Shown here in pieces: positions 7,481 through 15,460 of a stretch of 64,000 nucleotides of DNA. The DNA is from Candidatus Obscuribacterales bacterium. Lineage in GTDB: Bacteria > Cyanobacteriota > Vampirovibrionia > Obscuribacterales > Obscuribacteraceae. The stretch lies in contig JAGVKG010000026.1 of NCBI GenBank assembly GCA_020050685.1, positions 62,001 through 126,000 on the forward strand. Direction: 5' to 3'. The position numbers and the translations under genes are program-made. The notes beneath the pieces were generated by a model, which saw nothing but the letters and a program-made list of their open reading frames with translations, was not told the origin of the DNA and ran no database searches. Positions within the stretch are counted from its first letter, which is position 1. Every line of letters begins with the position of its first letter.

Positions 7481-7516
7481 CCAATACACATAATATAGCA
7501 TATTTATGTGTATTGG
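7481..7516 (-). promoter_or_regulatory. Palindromic operator of vapBC
   Basis: Perfect inverted repeat: CCAATACACATAA (7481-7493) and TTATGTGTATTGG (7504-7516) around a 10-base AT-rich centre. It ends 19 bases before the vapB start codon on the reverse strand. Ribbon-helix-helix antitoxins bind such palindromes with the toxin as co-repressor, so autoregulation is expected. Confidence 0.75.
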
Positions 7517-7671
7517 GTACACGTGCGAACTCACTCTTCCACGGCATTCACTCTCACCTCCATAGAAGTGGAACCCGTGTGTCCGGAACTGTATCGTTGG
7601 CGCCAGAATTCAATTTCACTTGACGCCAATTACGCGTAGAATGACCTCGCGGTAATAGCGGAAAAATAAAA

Positions 7672-7989
7672 TTACCTCAGAACTTTCAAGCCGTGTTTTT
7701 GGACTACAGTTAATAGTTTCAGCCCCATTCCGCTGGGTCGTTTTTCCCCTGTCTCCCATTTTTCAATGGTGCTTTCACTTGTGTTTAAATAGCGAGCAAA
7801 GACAGGCTGGCTGACATGCTGGTTTTCACGTAACTTTTTGATCTCTTGCGGTTTTAATTCCTTGGGCGCGACAAGACATGCTTCATCGAATTGCCGCATG
7901 GTCTCTTTGTCAATCGTTCCTAACCGTTTCATGCCTGCAGCTGCACTATGAATTGCCTCAAAGGCGTCGCTTTTGTATTTCTTTTGCAT
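7672..7989 (-). CDS. higA: HigA-type XRE antitoxin/repressor
   Basis: A 105-residue protein with the full pattern of the HigA antitoxin that pairs with RelE-like HigB toxins: YKSDAFEAIHSAAAGM, then TIDKETMRQFDEACLV, then a helix-turn-helix KKLRENQHVSQPVFARYLNT followed by STIEKWETGEKRPSG. GGAG lies 7 bases before the ATG at 7989. The toxin that should precede it is reduced to a stub. The promoter and operator upstream appear intact, so it probably persists as an autoregulated orphan DNA-binding protein. Confidence 0.85.
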   Translation of the reverse strand: MQKKYKSDAFEAIHSAAAGMKRLGTIDKETMRQFDEACLVAPKELKPQEIKKLRENQHVSQPVFARYLNTSESTIEKWETGEKRPSGMGLKLLTVVQKHGLKVLR

Positions 7990-8095
7990 GGCAAATCTCC
8001 ACTAACTCACCATCTTTGATGTTGGCTTTCTTTGCCGCTCTGACAAACCAAGCTGTTTTGAAGGCTCTTCGAGTATTTGCTTTCGTCTCTACCAC
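7958..8095 (-). pseudogene. HigB toxin remnant (N-terminal stub)
   Basis: In the frame upstream of higA, codons 8095-7991 read VVETKANTRRAFKTAWFVRA followed by AKKANIKDGELVE. The block FKTAWFVRAAKKANIKDGEL matches the N-terminus of HigB toxins of the RelE-like family (pattern F-K-T-K-W-F-x-x-x-A-x-K). After about 20 matching residues the frame runs directly into higA and ends at TGA 7958, so the whole catalytic region is deleted. A GTG at 8095 could start it, but no normal ribosome site is seen. The deletion removed most of the toxin and left its promoter and antitoxin. Confidence 0.7.
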
Positions 8096-8101
8096 AAATC
8101 G

Positions 8102-8130
8102 AGCGTACCACCTGGTGGTACTTTTGTCAA
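8102..8130 (-). promoter_or_regulatory. higA promoter with embedded operator
   Basis: On the reverse strand TTGACA (8130-8125) and TACGCT (8107-8102) are separated by exactly 17 bases. The spacer and part of the -10 box contain the perfect inverted repeat GTACCACC-N-GGTGGTAC (8105-8121). An operator embedded in the promoter is the expected layout for HigA autorepression. Confidence 0.75.
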
Positions 8131-8212
8131 GCTTGCTGCCATCACAGTATTTTCCATGAATGCCGGTTATTGACCCAGCAAAGAACCACAGAAGGCTCGA
8201 GGCAAAAGTGTA

Positions 8213-8251
8213 ACCTATGTGTTCGGAACGTTTTGCTACCTATGTGTCCGG
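8213..8251. repeat. Tandem 14-base repeat, possible insertion-sequence end
   Basis: ACCTATGTGTTCGG (8213-8226) and ACCTATGTGTCCGG (8238-8251) are 25 bases apart, differ at one base, and are followed by TATGGACAC. A related TGTGTCCGGAAC occurs near 7580. Such repeated ACCTATGTxxCCGG motifs recall the termini of certain transposons, but no transposase is present. It could be a leftover end. Confidence 0.35.
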
Positions 8252-8270
8252 TATGGACACAAACAAAAAA

Positions 8271-8345
<75 letters not shown>

Positions 8346-8634
8346 ATGAATATATATTGTAGGGATTATTTTATAACATGTGGGGCGGGGGTTCAAAGGG
8401 TTGGGCATCGGTGAGGTTTATGAGAGGTCCTTCGTCGCGAAACGGGCGAGGCGTACCTCGCCCCTACGGATGACAATATATACAGTCGATATAGCCGCAG
8501 CTGGGTAAATGGGGTGGTTTTAATCTGGATTCCGAATGGCATCCACGATGCGATAGAATTAGGGCGGTTGAAATATATTGAATTGGTAGCCGTTCGGCGG
8601 CGGTGTTTTGATGATGTTGTCGCGGAAAGCATAA
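8346..8634. other. Intergenic region with nested interspersed repeats
   Basis: No gene is supported here. ATGAGAGGTCCTTCGTCGC (8420-8438) is a 19-base sequence that recurs exactly inside the SpoIID-like gene at 44114-44132; GGATGACA follows in both places. Between these parts sits a palindrome, GGGCGAGG-CGTA-CCTCGCCC (8444-8463) followed by CTACG, of a type seen again at 10524 and 10578. This looks like one small repeat inserted into another. The promoter of the downstream peptidase gene probably lies at 8480-8630 but no clear boxes were found. Confidence 0.55.
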
Positions 8635-9972
8635 ATGAAATCGGAATCGAGGTTGGTGAATTTGGCAAACAAGAAAGCCGCAAGTGGCTCCGGTCATGAG
8701 GGTGTTAGTCACCAATCGCACATTAACAAAACGACTTTACCAAACGGTGTGAGAGTAATCACCGAGGTGGTGAAGGAAGTTTACTCCGCATCAATCGGCA
8801 TTTGGATTGACGTCGGCTCAGAAGATGAAGACGAAGACAACAATGGTGTGTCGCACGCGCTTGAGCACATGTTGTTCAAGGGAACGACCACTCGCACGGC
8901 CGAAGAAATCGCCCAGCAAATTGAAGATGTGGGCGGCTCGCTTGGTGCGGCGACGGGCAAAGAGAACACTGGATTTTACGGGCGCGTGATGGGCAGCGAA
9001 TTGCCGACCGCCATCAATTTGCTTTCCGACATGTTGCGCAATTCGATTCTCACGCAAGACGATTTGGATCTCGAGCGTCAGGTAATTCTCGAAGAAATTA
9101 TGATGTATGAGGATGATCCGGAAGATCTGGCGCATGAAATTTTGATTGAGAATGTTTGGCGTGGTCATCCTTTGGCGCGACCAATTACGGGCACACGCGA
9201 AACTGTGAATGGTTTCACGCCGCGCATGCTTCGCGAGCACGTTGATACTTTCTATCGTCCACAAAACATGTTGGTGTCAATTGCTGGAAATTTCGACGAG
9301 CAAAAGGCAATTGAATTAATTGCCAGAGGCTTGGATACGCAAATGCCTGGTCGCGCCAAAACACCAGTCAAGACGCCGGAGCATAATTCCTTTGTCTTGA
9401 TCAAGGACAAGGACGTCGAGCAAGCACATCTTGCGCTTGCCACCAAAGGATTGACTCTCACAGATGAGCGTCGATTCGAATTGGCGGTTTTGGATCTTGC
9501 GCTTGGTGGCAACATGTCCTCGCGCTTGTTCCAAGAAGTGCGCGAGAAGCGCGGGTTAGTTTATTCCATTAGTACATTCCGTGATTCTCACAGGAACACG
9601 GGACTTTTTGGTGTGTATGCAGCAGCATCACCGAAACAAGTCGAACAAGTAATGGAACTTGTGATGGCCGAGTTTGCCAAAGTCAAACAAGAAGGTTTTT
9701 CGGAAGTGGAGATCAACCGCGCCAAGACGCAGTTGAAGGCCGAGCTTTTGCTGGGATTGGAATCCATGCGCAACAGAATTAGCCGCAATGCTTACAATGA
9801 ATTTTATTGGAGTCGACAATTTTCTGTGGAAGAAATTGTTGCTGACATTGACAAAGTCGAATCGAAAAATCTTACGCAATTGGCAAATGATCTTTTGAAG
9901 ACAGAAGATCTTTCGCTGGTTGTGGTTGGACCGCAGTCAAAGTTGCGACCGAGTTATTCTCTTGTATGTTAA
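8635..9972 (+). CDS. M16 family zinc peptidase
   Basis: A 445-residue protein of the mitochondrial-processing-peptidase/PqqL-like M16 family. The inverted zinc motif HxxEH is H74-A-L-E77-H78 (SHALEHMLFKGT), with the downstream glutamate in LERQVILEEIMMYEDDPEDL. A C-terminal inactive-like half has VREKRGLVYSI (the R/Y pair typical of M16). There is no signal peptide, so it is probably cytoplasmic. ATG 8635 gives the longest form; TTG 8662, behind GAGG, would remove 9 residues and is a credible alternative. It heads a forward run of housekeeping genes; dut follows after 46 bases. Confidence 0.9.
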   Translation: MKSESRLVNLANKKAASGSGHEGVSHQSHINKTTLPNGVRVITEVVKEVYSASIGIWIDVGSEDEDEDNNGVSHALEHMLFKGTTTRTAEEIAQQIEDVGGSLGAATGKENTGFYGRVMGSELPTAINLLSDMLRNSILTQDDLDLERQVILEEIMMYEDDPEDLAHEILIENVWRGHPLARPITGTRETVNGFTPRMLREHVDTFYRPQNMLVSIAGNFDEQKAIELIARGLDTQMPGRAKTPVKTPEHNSFVLIKDKDVEQAHLALATKGLTLTDERRFELAVLDLALGGNMSSRLFQEVREKRGLVYSISTFRDSHRNTGLFGVYAAASPKQVEQVMELVMAEFAKVKQEGFSEVEINRAKTQLKAELLLGLESMRNRISRNAYNEFYWSRQFSVEEIVADIDKVESKNLTQLANDLLKTEDLSLVVVGPQSKLRPSYSLVC

Positions 9973-10018
9973 TCGTGTGCGTTAAGTCTATTGGGTTGAT
10001 TATTCGGAGGAAATTGTT

Positions 10019-10492
10019 GTGCCACCACTTACCTTAAAAGTAAAACGTCTGCCTCATTGCCATGATCTTCCGCGCTATGCCACCGGCGGTTCTGCCAGCA
10101 TGGACTTAACTGCCGCAATTAAAGAGCCGCTCACTTTGGAGCCGGGCATGCGCACTCGCATTCCTGTCGGCATTATTGTGGAAATTCCGGTCGGGTACGA
10201 AGGGCAGGTTCGTCCGCGTTCCGGTTTAGCGGACAAGGCAGGAATTTCGTTGACCAATTGCGTTGGCACGATCGACAGCGACTACCGCGGCGAGGTCCAA
10301 GTTCTTGTCATCAATCATGGCGACAAGGCATATACCTTCGAGCCGGGTGAGCGCGTTGCTCAACTTTTGATTACGCCGGTACCGCAAGTGGAAATTGTCG
10401 AAGTGGAAGAACTAGGCGAGAGCAAAGAGCGTGGCGCTGGTGGATTTGGATCCACAGGTCGCTCCATCTTGGCAGCCGGTAATTCTAAGTAA
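10019..10492 (+). CDS. dut: Deoxyuridine triphosphatase (dUTPase)
   Basis: A 157-residue trimeric dUTPase hydrolysing dUTP to dUMP and pyrophosphate. The five family motifs are visible: GSASMDLTA, PRSGLADKAGISL (the Ser-Gly phosphate-binding motif), GTIDSDYRGE (the substrate-binding aspartate), GERVAQLLI and the C-terminal RGAGGFGSTGRS lid. The start is GTG 10019, with CGGAGG 8 bases upstream. Length and motifs are normal for the family. Confidence 0.96.
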   Translation: MPPLTLKVKRLPHCHDLPRYATGGSASMDLTAAIKEPLTLEPGMRTRIPVGIIVEIPVGYEGQVRPRSGLADKAGISLTNCVGTIDSDYRGEVQVLVINHGDKAYTFEPGERVAQLLITPVPQVEIVEVEELGESKERGAGGFGSTGRSILAAGNSK

Positions 10493-10814
10493 GTTTGTAA
10501 ACAAAGACATCCGCCATTCGTAAGGGCGAGGCATGCCTCGCCCGCGGTCATCATCGTGATAGCCCGACATTTATTGCGGGTCAGGCATGCCTGACCCCTA
10601 CGCCTATCAGCGGTCCAATCATTTCCCAAGTCGTGTCGCCAATTCCATCATTTTATGACGCGCATTGCCTATCTATAATTCGCCCCCAGTGGGATTTTGA
10701 TGTAAACTAGTAGGCCTCGACTGAAAATTTAGCGAAAATGCGGGCGCGCTCTTCGGGCGCCCCTTGGGCAAAACATTAGGCTCGGCACATCAAGTCAGCA
10801 ATTAGGAATAAACA
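10493..10814. other. Intergenic region with two palindromes and a leader hairpin
   Basis: No gene is supported. Two same-architecture palindromes lie 54 bases apart: GGGCGAGG-CATG-CCTCGCCC (10524-10543) and GGGTCAGG-CATG-CCTGACCC (10578-10597) followed by CTACG. Two stem positions differ and both partners changed to keep pairing. Further on, GGGCGC (10742-10747) can pair with GCGCCC (10757-10762) in what would be the dapB leader. The region 10598-10740 shows nothing I can name. No lysine riboswitch pattern was found. Confidence 0.6.
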
Positions 10815-11651
10815 ATGGGAAAACGAATCAAGGTAGCAATTGCTGGAATTAACGGCCGCTTCGGTCGCACTGCGGCACGCGCCATTTTGGCAGACAACGA
10901 ACTTGAACTGGTTGGTGGCTTCGGCAGAGCCGGCGCACCATATGTTGGGCAAGACATCGGCACCATCGTCGGCACTCCCAATTGCGGCATTGAAGTAAGC
11001 AACGCATTTTTAGATCTGCTTGATGAAAATCCACCAGATGTAATTTTGGATTTCAGCAAAGCAGAAGTGGCGTTCGATACTGCGCGTCTGGCTATCGAAC
11101 GCAAAGTCTCACCTGTGGTCGGAACATCGGGAGTTGAACCGCAAGAAGTTAAACTGCTTGCCAGTCTCGCCGAAAAATTGAAAGTTGGTGCCATGGTAGT
11201 GCCGAACTTTTCACTCGGCGCAGTATTAATGATGGAATTTGCCAAGCAAGCCAGCCAATACTTTGGCGATGTAGAAATTGTCGAGATGCACAATACCGGC
11301 AAAGCCGATGCACCATCGGGAACTGCCATGCACACGGCGGCAAAAATTTCTGCTGCTGGTGGAAAGTTCAACGCAGCAATTACCAATGAGAAAGAACTTT
11401 TGACTGGCGCGCGCGGTGGACAAAATGCATCCGGCGTACGCGTACATTCCTTGCGTTTGCCCGGTTTGATTTCGCATCAAGAAGTTATTTTTGGTGCCGA
11501 CGGCGAACTACTCACAATTAGGCACGATGGTCTGAATGCGGAATGTTACATGCGCGGTGTTTTGATGAGCATCAAAGCTGTAACCAAGTTGGATCATCTT
11601 GTCGTTGGCCTTGAGTCGCTCTTCAATAAATCAACCGTTCCTGTTGCTTAA
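10815..11651 (+). CDS. dapB: 4-hydroxy-tetrahydrodipicolinate reductase
   Basis: A 278-residue NAD(P)H-dependent reductase of the diaminopimelate/lysine pathway. The nucleotide-binding loop GINGRFGRTAAR is at residues 11-22. Catalytic and substrate motifs are VVGTSGV, PNFSLGAVLMM and the signature HNTGKADAPSGTA with the catalytic lysine. The HN-x-x-K form, instead of HH-x-x-K, resembles cyanobacterial enzymes. asd follows 27 bases downstream and dapA after that, so three pathway genes are clustered, although dapB acts after dapA. Confidence 0.96.
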   Translation: MGKRIKVAIAGINGRFGRTAARAILADNELELVGGFGRAGAPYVGQDIGTIVGTPNCGIEVSNAFLDLLDENPPDVILDFSKAEVAFDTARLAIERKVSPVVGTSGVEPQEVKLLASLAEKLKVGAMVVPNFSLGAVLMMEFAKQASQYFGDVEIVEMHNTGKADAPSGTAMHTAAKISAAGGKFNAAITNEKELLTGARGGQNASGVRVHSLRLPGLISHQEVIFGADGELLTIRHDGLNAECYMRGVLMSIKAVTKLDHLVVGLESLFNKSTVPVA

Positions 11652-11678
11652 GAGCTGATGACCAAATCCGGAGGGAAT

Positions 11679-12728
11679 ATGGCTAACGTAGAAAAAAAAG
11701 TAAATGTAGCCATCTTGGGCGCAACCGGCAGAGTCGGACAAGAGCTATTGCTTGTGCTGGAACAACGCAACTTTCCGATTGGCGAATTGCGACTTTTAGC
11801 AAGTGCCCGTTCTAAAGATACAACCATCACATTCAAAGGGAAGCAATATCCGGTCATCGAACCATCGGCGGAAGCCTTTGCTGGAATCGATATTGTCTTA
11901 GCTTCAGCCGGAGAAGAAATCAGCAAGAAGTTTGCTCCGATGGCCGTCGAACAAGGTGCATGCGTTATCGATAATTCCAATGCCTTCCGCATGGAGCCGA
12001 CGGTGCCGCTAGTGGTCCCGGAAGTAAATGGTGCGGCACTTGCTAATCACAAAGGTATTATTGCCAATCCTAATTGCTCGACGGCACAACTTGTGGTTGT
12101 GCTCAAGCCATTGCATGATGCAGCCGGATTGAAGCGTGTGATTGTTTCTACTTATCAATCGGTAAGTGGTGCCGGCAAGGAAGCGATTGACGAACTTGAA
12201 ATGCAAACACATTCTGTTTTGCACGAAAAGGAAATGCCACCACAAGTTTTCCAAAAGCAAATTGCTTTCAATTTGATACCACACATCGACAAATTCCTCG
12301 ACAACGGTTACACGAAAGAGGAAATGAAAGTCGTAGACGAAACACGCAAGATTTTGGATTTACCAGAGCTGCCGGTCACTTGCACCGCGGTGCGCGTGCC
12401 TGTGGTAATTAGCCACTCAGAATCAGTAACTGTGGATTTGGAAAGGCCACTCAGCCCAGGGCAAGCGCGAGAACTTTTAGCCTCCAGTCCATCAATTGAA
12501 GTTTGGGACGATCCTAGTAAAGGCATTTATCCCACACCAATTGAAGCGACTGGTCAAGATCCGGTTTATGTCGGACGCATTCGTCACGACACGTCATCGG
12601 CCCAAGGTCTCAACTTGTGGGTGGTGGCAGACAACCTGCGCATTGGCGCTGCACTTAACGCAGTGCGCATTGCCGAATATTTGTTGGAACACAATCTTTT
12701 GAAAAAGTTTGCTCACGCAGGCAGTTAG
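11679..12728 (+). CDS. asd: Aspartate-semialdehyde dehydrogenase
   Basis: A 349-residue enzyme reducing aspartyl phosphate to aspartate semialdehyde, the entry to lysine, threonine and methionine synthesis. The start was placed at ATG 11679 because GGAGGG lies just upstream; ATG 11658 lacks a ribosome site. The NADP loop is GATGRVGQE, the catalytic cysteine is C133 in NPNCSTAQLV, and the substrate segment includes VTCTAVRVPV. Length is typical. It is followed 8 bases later by dapA. Confidence 0.96.
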   Translation: MANVEKKVNVAILGATGRVGQELLLVLEQRNFPIGELRLLASARSKDTTITFKGKQYPVIEPSAEAFAGIDIVLASAGEEISKKFAPMAVEQGACVIDNSNAFRMEPTVPLVVPEVNGAALANHKGIIANPNCSTAQLVVVLKPLHDAAGLKRVIVSTYQSVSGAGKEAIDELEMQTHSVLHEKEMPPQVFQKQIAFNLIPHIDKFLDNGYTKEEMKVVDETRKILDLPELPVTCTAVRVPVVISHSESVTVDLERPLSPGQARELLASSPSIEVWDDPSKGIYPTPIEATGQDPVYVGRIRHDTSSAQGLNLWVVADNLRIGAALNAVRIAEYLLEHNLLKKFAHAGS

Positions 12729-12736
12729 GGGGAAAT

Positions 12737-13672
12737 GTGGCAATCAGAAATAATGCTCCATTGTTTGGTCGAGTCGCAACAGCGATGGTCACACCATTCA
12801 AGGATGACCTTTCTTGCGATTGGGAAGCAGTCGACAAATTAGTTGATCATCTCGTTTCTAATGGAACCGACACGATAGTTGTCGCTGGTACCACTGGCGA
12901 AAGTCCGACCTTGGAAGATGACGAGAAAGTTGAACTGGTCAAGCGCGTTAGCAAAGCAAATAAAAGCCGAGCAAAAATAGTTGTCGGCACTGGTTCTAAT
13001 TCGACCGCGAAGACAGTCAAGGCAAGCAAGGAAGCAGAAGCACTTGGCGCCGATGGTCTGCTTGTCGTGGCACCTTATTACAACAAGCCAAGTCAAGACG
13101 GATTGTTGGCTCACTATGATGCCGTGCTAAAGGCAATCAATATTCCCGTAATCGCTTACAACATTCCTGGCCGCACCGGCATCAATATAAATGCTGAGAC
13201 CTTAATTGAGCTAGCAAAATGTTTTCCCAATTTGCACGCCGTTAAAGATTCCACAGGCAGCGTTGACCAAGCAAGCGAAATTGCCCGAGGCGCTCACGAG
13301 AATTTCCGCATATATTCCGGCGATGATTATATGACTTTGCCATTTCTTGCCATCGGCGCTTGCGGCGTTATCAGCGTAGCAAGCCACATTGCCGGGCAAC
13401 CAATCAAGAAAATGATTGATGCCTATTTTGCCGGCAACATTGAACAAGCCCGCCAGATTCACTATCAGTATCTGCCGCTTTTCCGCGGACTCTTTGCTTC
13501 ACCAAATCCAACTTGCATCAAGTATGCACTTGCCAAACAAGGATTATGCAAAGCAAATGTTCGCCTGCCTTTAGTTGGTCTCAACCACCATCAAAAGGAA
13601 GTTCTCGATACGCTGCTCAATGTAGCTGGATCGGAAGTCGACACTCAGGAATTAGTGGCTATTCACAAATAG
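12737..13672 (+). CDS. dapA: 4-hydroxy-tetrahydrodipicolinate synthase
   Basis: A 311-residue class I aldolase condensing pyruvate with aspartate semialdehyde. The Schiff-base lysine is K170 in HAVKDSTGS; the catalytic tyrosine is Y141 in AYNIPGRTG; the GTTGESPTL motif lies near residues 51-59. GTG 12737 is the start, with a GGGGGA tract 4-5 bases upstream. Order asd-dapA-rnj is, as I recall, conserved in cyanobacteria, which supports the lineage. Confidence 0.96.
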   Translation: MAIRNNAPLFGRVATAMVTPFKDDLSCDWEAVDKLVDHLVSNGTDTIVVAGTTGESPTLEDDEKVELVKRVSKANKSRAKIVVGTGSNSTAKTVKASKEAEALGADGLLVVAPYYNKPSQDGLLAHYDAVLKAINIPVIAYNIPGRTGININAETLIELAKCFPNLHAVKDSTGSVDQASEIARGAHENFRIYSGDDYMTLPFLAIGACGVISVASHIAGQPIKKMIDAYFAGNIEQARQIHYQYLPLFRGLFASPNPTCIKYALAKQGLCKANVRLPLVGLNHHQKEVLDTLLNVAGSEVDTQELVAIHK

Positions 13673-13711
13673 TATTCAACGGGTCTATTTTTACAGACAA
13701 AAGGAATCATC

Positions 13712-15460
13712 TTGCCAGCTGAAAATAACGACAAACGTTTGAGAATCATTCCACTTGGTGGATTAGGTGAAATTGGCAAGAACACTATGGTGATTGCCTA
13801 TGGCGACGACATGATGCTTGTCGATGCCGGACTTGCCTTTCCTTCTGAAGATATGCTTGGTGTGGATTTAGTTCTGCCTGATATAAGATTCTTGGTAAAA
13901 AACCAAGACAAAATAAAAGGCTTGGCCATCACTCACGGACACGAAGATCATATTGGCGGCATTCCTTACATTCTCAAACAATTCTCCATCCCGGCAATTT
14001 ATGGTCCAGCATTGGCACTGAGTTTGCTTGAAAGTAAATTGCCGGAATACGGACTGGAATCATTCACCAATCTATATAAGATTCATCCACGGCAACAAGT
14101 AAAAATTGGCTGCTTCACAGTCGAATTTATTCGCTGCACCCATTCAATTGCTGATTCATATAGTTTGATCATTCGCACACCGGTTGGTACTCTAGTGCAC
14201 ACCGGCGATTTCAAATTTGATTTCACTCCAGTGGATGGTGAGCAATATGACATTGCCAGCTTGACTCGCGCTGCCGAAGAAGGCATTTTGCTTCTAATGA
14301 GCGACAGCACCAATACAGAGCGCGAAGGCTACACACCATCGGAAAGAACGGTTTGGCGCAAACTTGATGAAGTGTTTGCCAATGCCACCAGACGCATCAT
14401 CGTCACAACATTTGCCAGCAATGTGCACCGCATGAAACAAATCATTCAAGCGGCAATAAAATACGATCGCAAGGTGGCCATTCTCGGTCGTTCCATGTTG
14501 AACTTAGCGGGCATTGCTCGAGAGCTTGGTTATATGACTTTTCCGGATGGGCTTTTAGTGCCGGTAGAAGAAATTAACAGCTTGCCTTTAGACAAATCCG
14601 TGATTATGACTACCGGTAGTCAGGGCGAGCCGCTTTCTGCTCTTTCGCGCATTGCCAGAAATGAACACAAACAAATTTCCGTCATTCCGGGCGACACAGT
14701 AATTATTTCTGCCACACCAATTCCCGGCAATGAAAGATCAATTTCTAAAACAATCAATGCTTTGTCCTTGCGTGGTGCCAATGTAATTTATGGGCGCGAT
14801 GCTGGCGTACACGTATCGGGACATGCCTGCCGCGAAGAACAAAAGCTGATGATCAATATCTGCCAGCCAAAGTACTTCATGCCCGTGCATGGCGAATACC
14901 GTATGTTAGTCAAGCATGCCGAGCTGGCTGTCGAATGTGGTGTTGAACCAGAGAACACTTTCGTCATGGACAACGGCGACGTGCTTGAGCTAACCAAGGA
15001 CAGTGCCAAAATAGTTGATCCGGTGGAAGCAGGCGTAATTCTCATTGACGAGTCACGCGCCTGGGAAATCGACGAATCGATAGTCGACGAACGACGTCAT
15101 CTGGCAGAAGATGGCATTGTCGTTATCGCCCTGACATTGGATTACAAAAAAGGCGTCTTAGCTGGGCCGGATATTTCCATGCGCGGCGTAATTTTGCCAC
15201 GCGGAATGTCGCCAGAAGAATTTCTTGAATCAGTCAAGGAAGAAGTTCTCCTCTCTCTGAGAGACAAAACAGCAATTGCCAGCTTGCAAGACGGCGCGCT
15301 CAAAAATTATATTGTCGATTCGCTTAGCTCCTTCTTCTTAGAGAAGATGAAGTCAAAGCCACTTGTGCAACTTGTCTTGCATGAAATTGCCGAATCAAAA
15401 ATAACAGTTACGGAAAAAGCTAAATCAGGAAAATCTGGCGGAAGGAAATCAAATGTCTGA
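13712..15460 (+). CDS. rnj: Ribonuclease J
   Basis: A 582-residue metallo-beta-lactamase/beta-CASP ribonuclease. The HxHxDH motif is THGHEDHIGG (about residues 74-83); later metal ligands are in RCTHSIADS and HTGDFKFD; the beta-CASP segment contains MTTGSQGEPLSALSRIA; the late HVSGHACREEQ motif is typical of RNase J. It acts in mRNA decay and rRNA maturation as a 5'-3' exonuclease/endonuclease. TTG 13712 is the start, with AAAGGA about 7 bases upstream. The next gene overlaps by 8 bases. Confidence 0.95.
   Translation: MPAENNDKRLRIIPLGGLGEIGKNTMVIAYGDDMMLVDAGLAFPSEDMLGVDLVLPDIRFLVKNQDKIKGLAITHGHEDHIGGIPYILKQFSIPAIYGPALALSLLESKLPEYGLESFTNLYKIHPRQQVKIGCFTVEFIRCTHSIADSYSLIIRTPVGTLVHTGDFKFDFTPVDGEQYDIASLTRAAEEGILLLMSDSTNTEREGYTPSERTVWRKLDEVFANATRRIIVTTFASNVHRMKQIIQAAIKYDRKVAILGRSMLNLAGIARELGYMTFPDGLLVPVEEINSLPLDKSVIMTTGSQGEPLSALSRIARNEHKQISVIPGDTVIISATPIPGNERSISKTINALSLRGANVIYGRDAGVHVSGHACREEQKLMINICQPKYFMPVHGEYRMLVKHAELAVECGVEPENTFVMDNGDVLELTKDSAKIVDPVEAGVILIDESRAWEIDESIVDERRHLAEDGIVVIALTLDYKKGVLAGPDISMRGVILPRGMSPEEFLESVKEEVLLSLRDKTAIASLQDGALKNYIVDSLSSFFLEKMKSKPLVQLVLHEIAESKITVTEKAKSGKSGGRKSNV

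Noticed and set aside
10493-10814. Possible lysine riboswitch before dapB
   Set aside because: The leader is too short and lacks the multi-helix junction of the lysine class; only a simple GC hairpin and two dispersed palindromes are visible.
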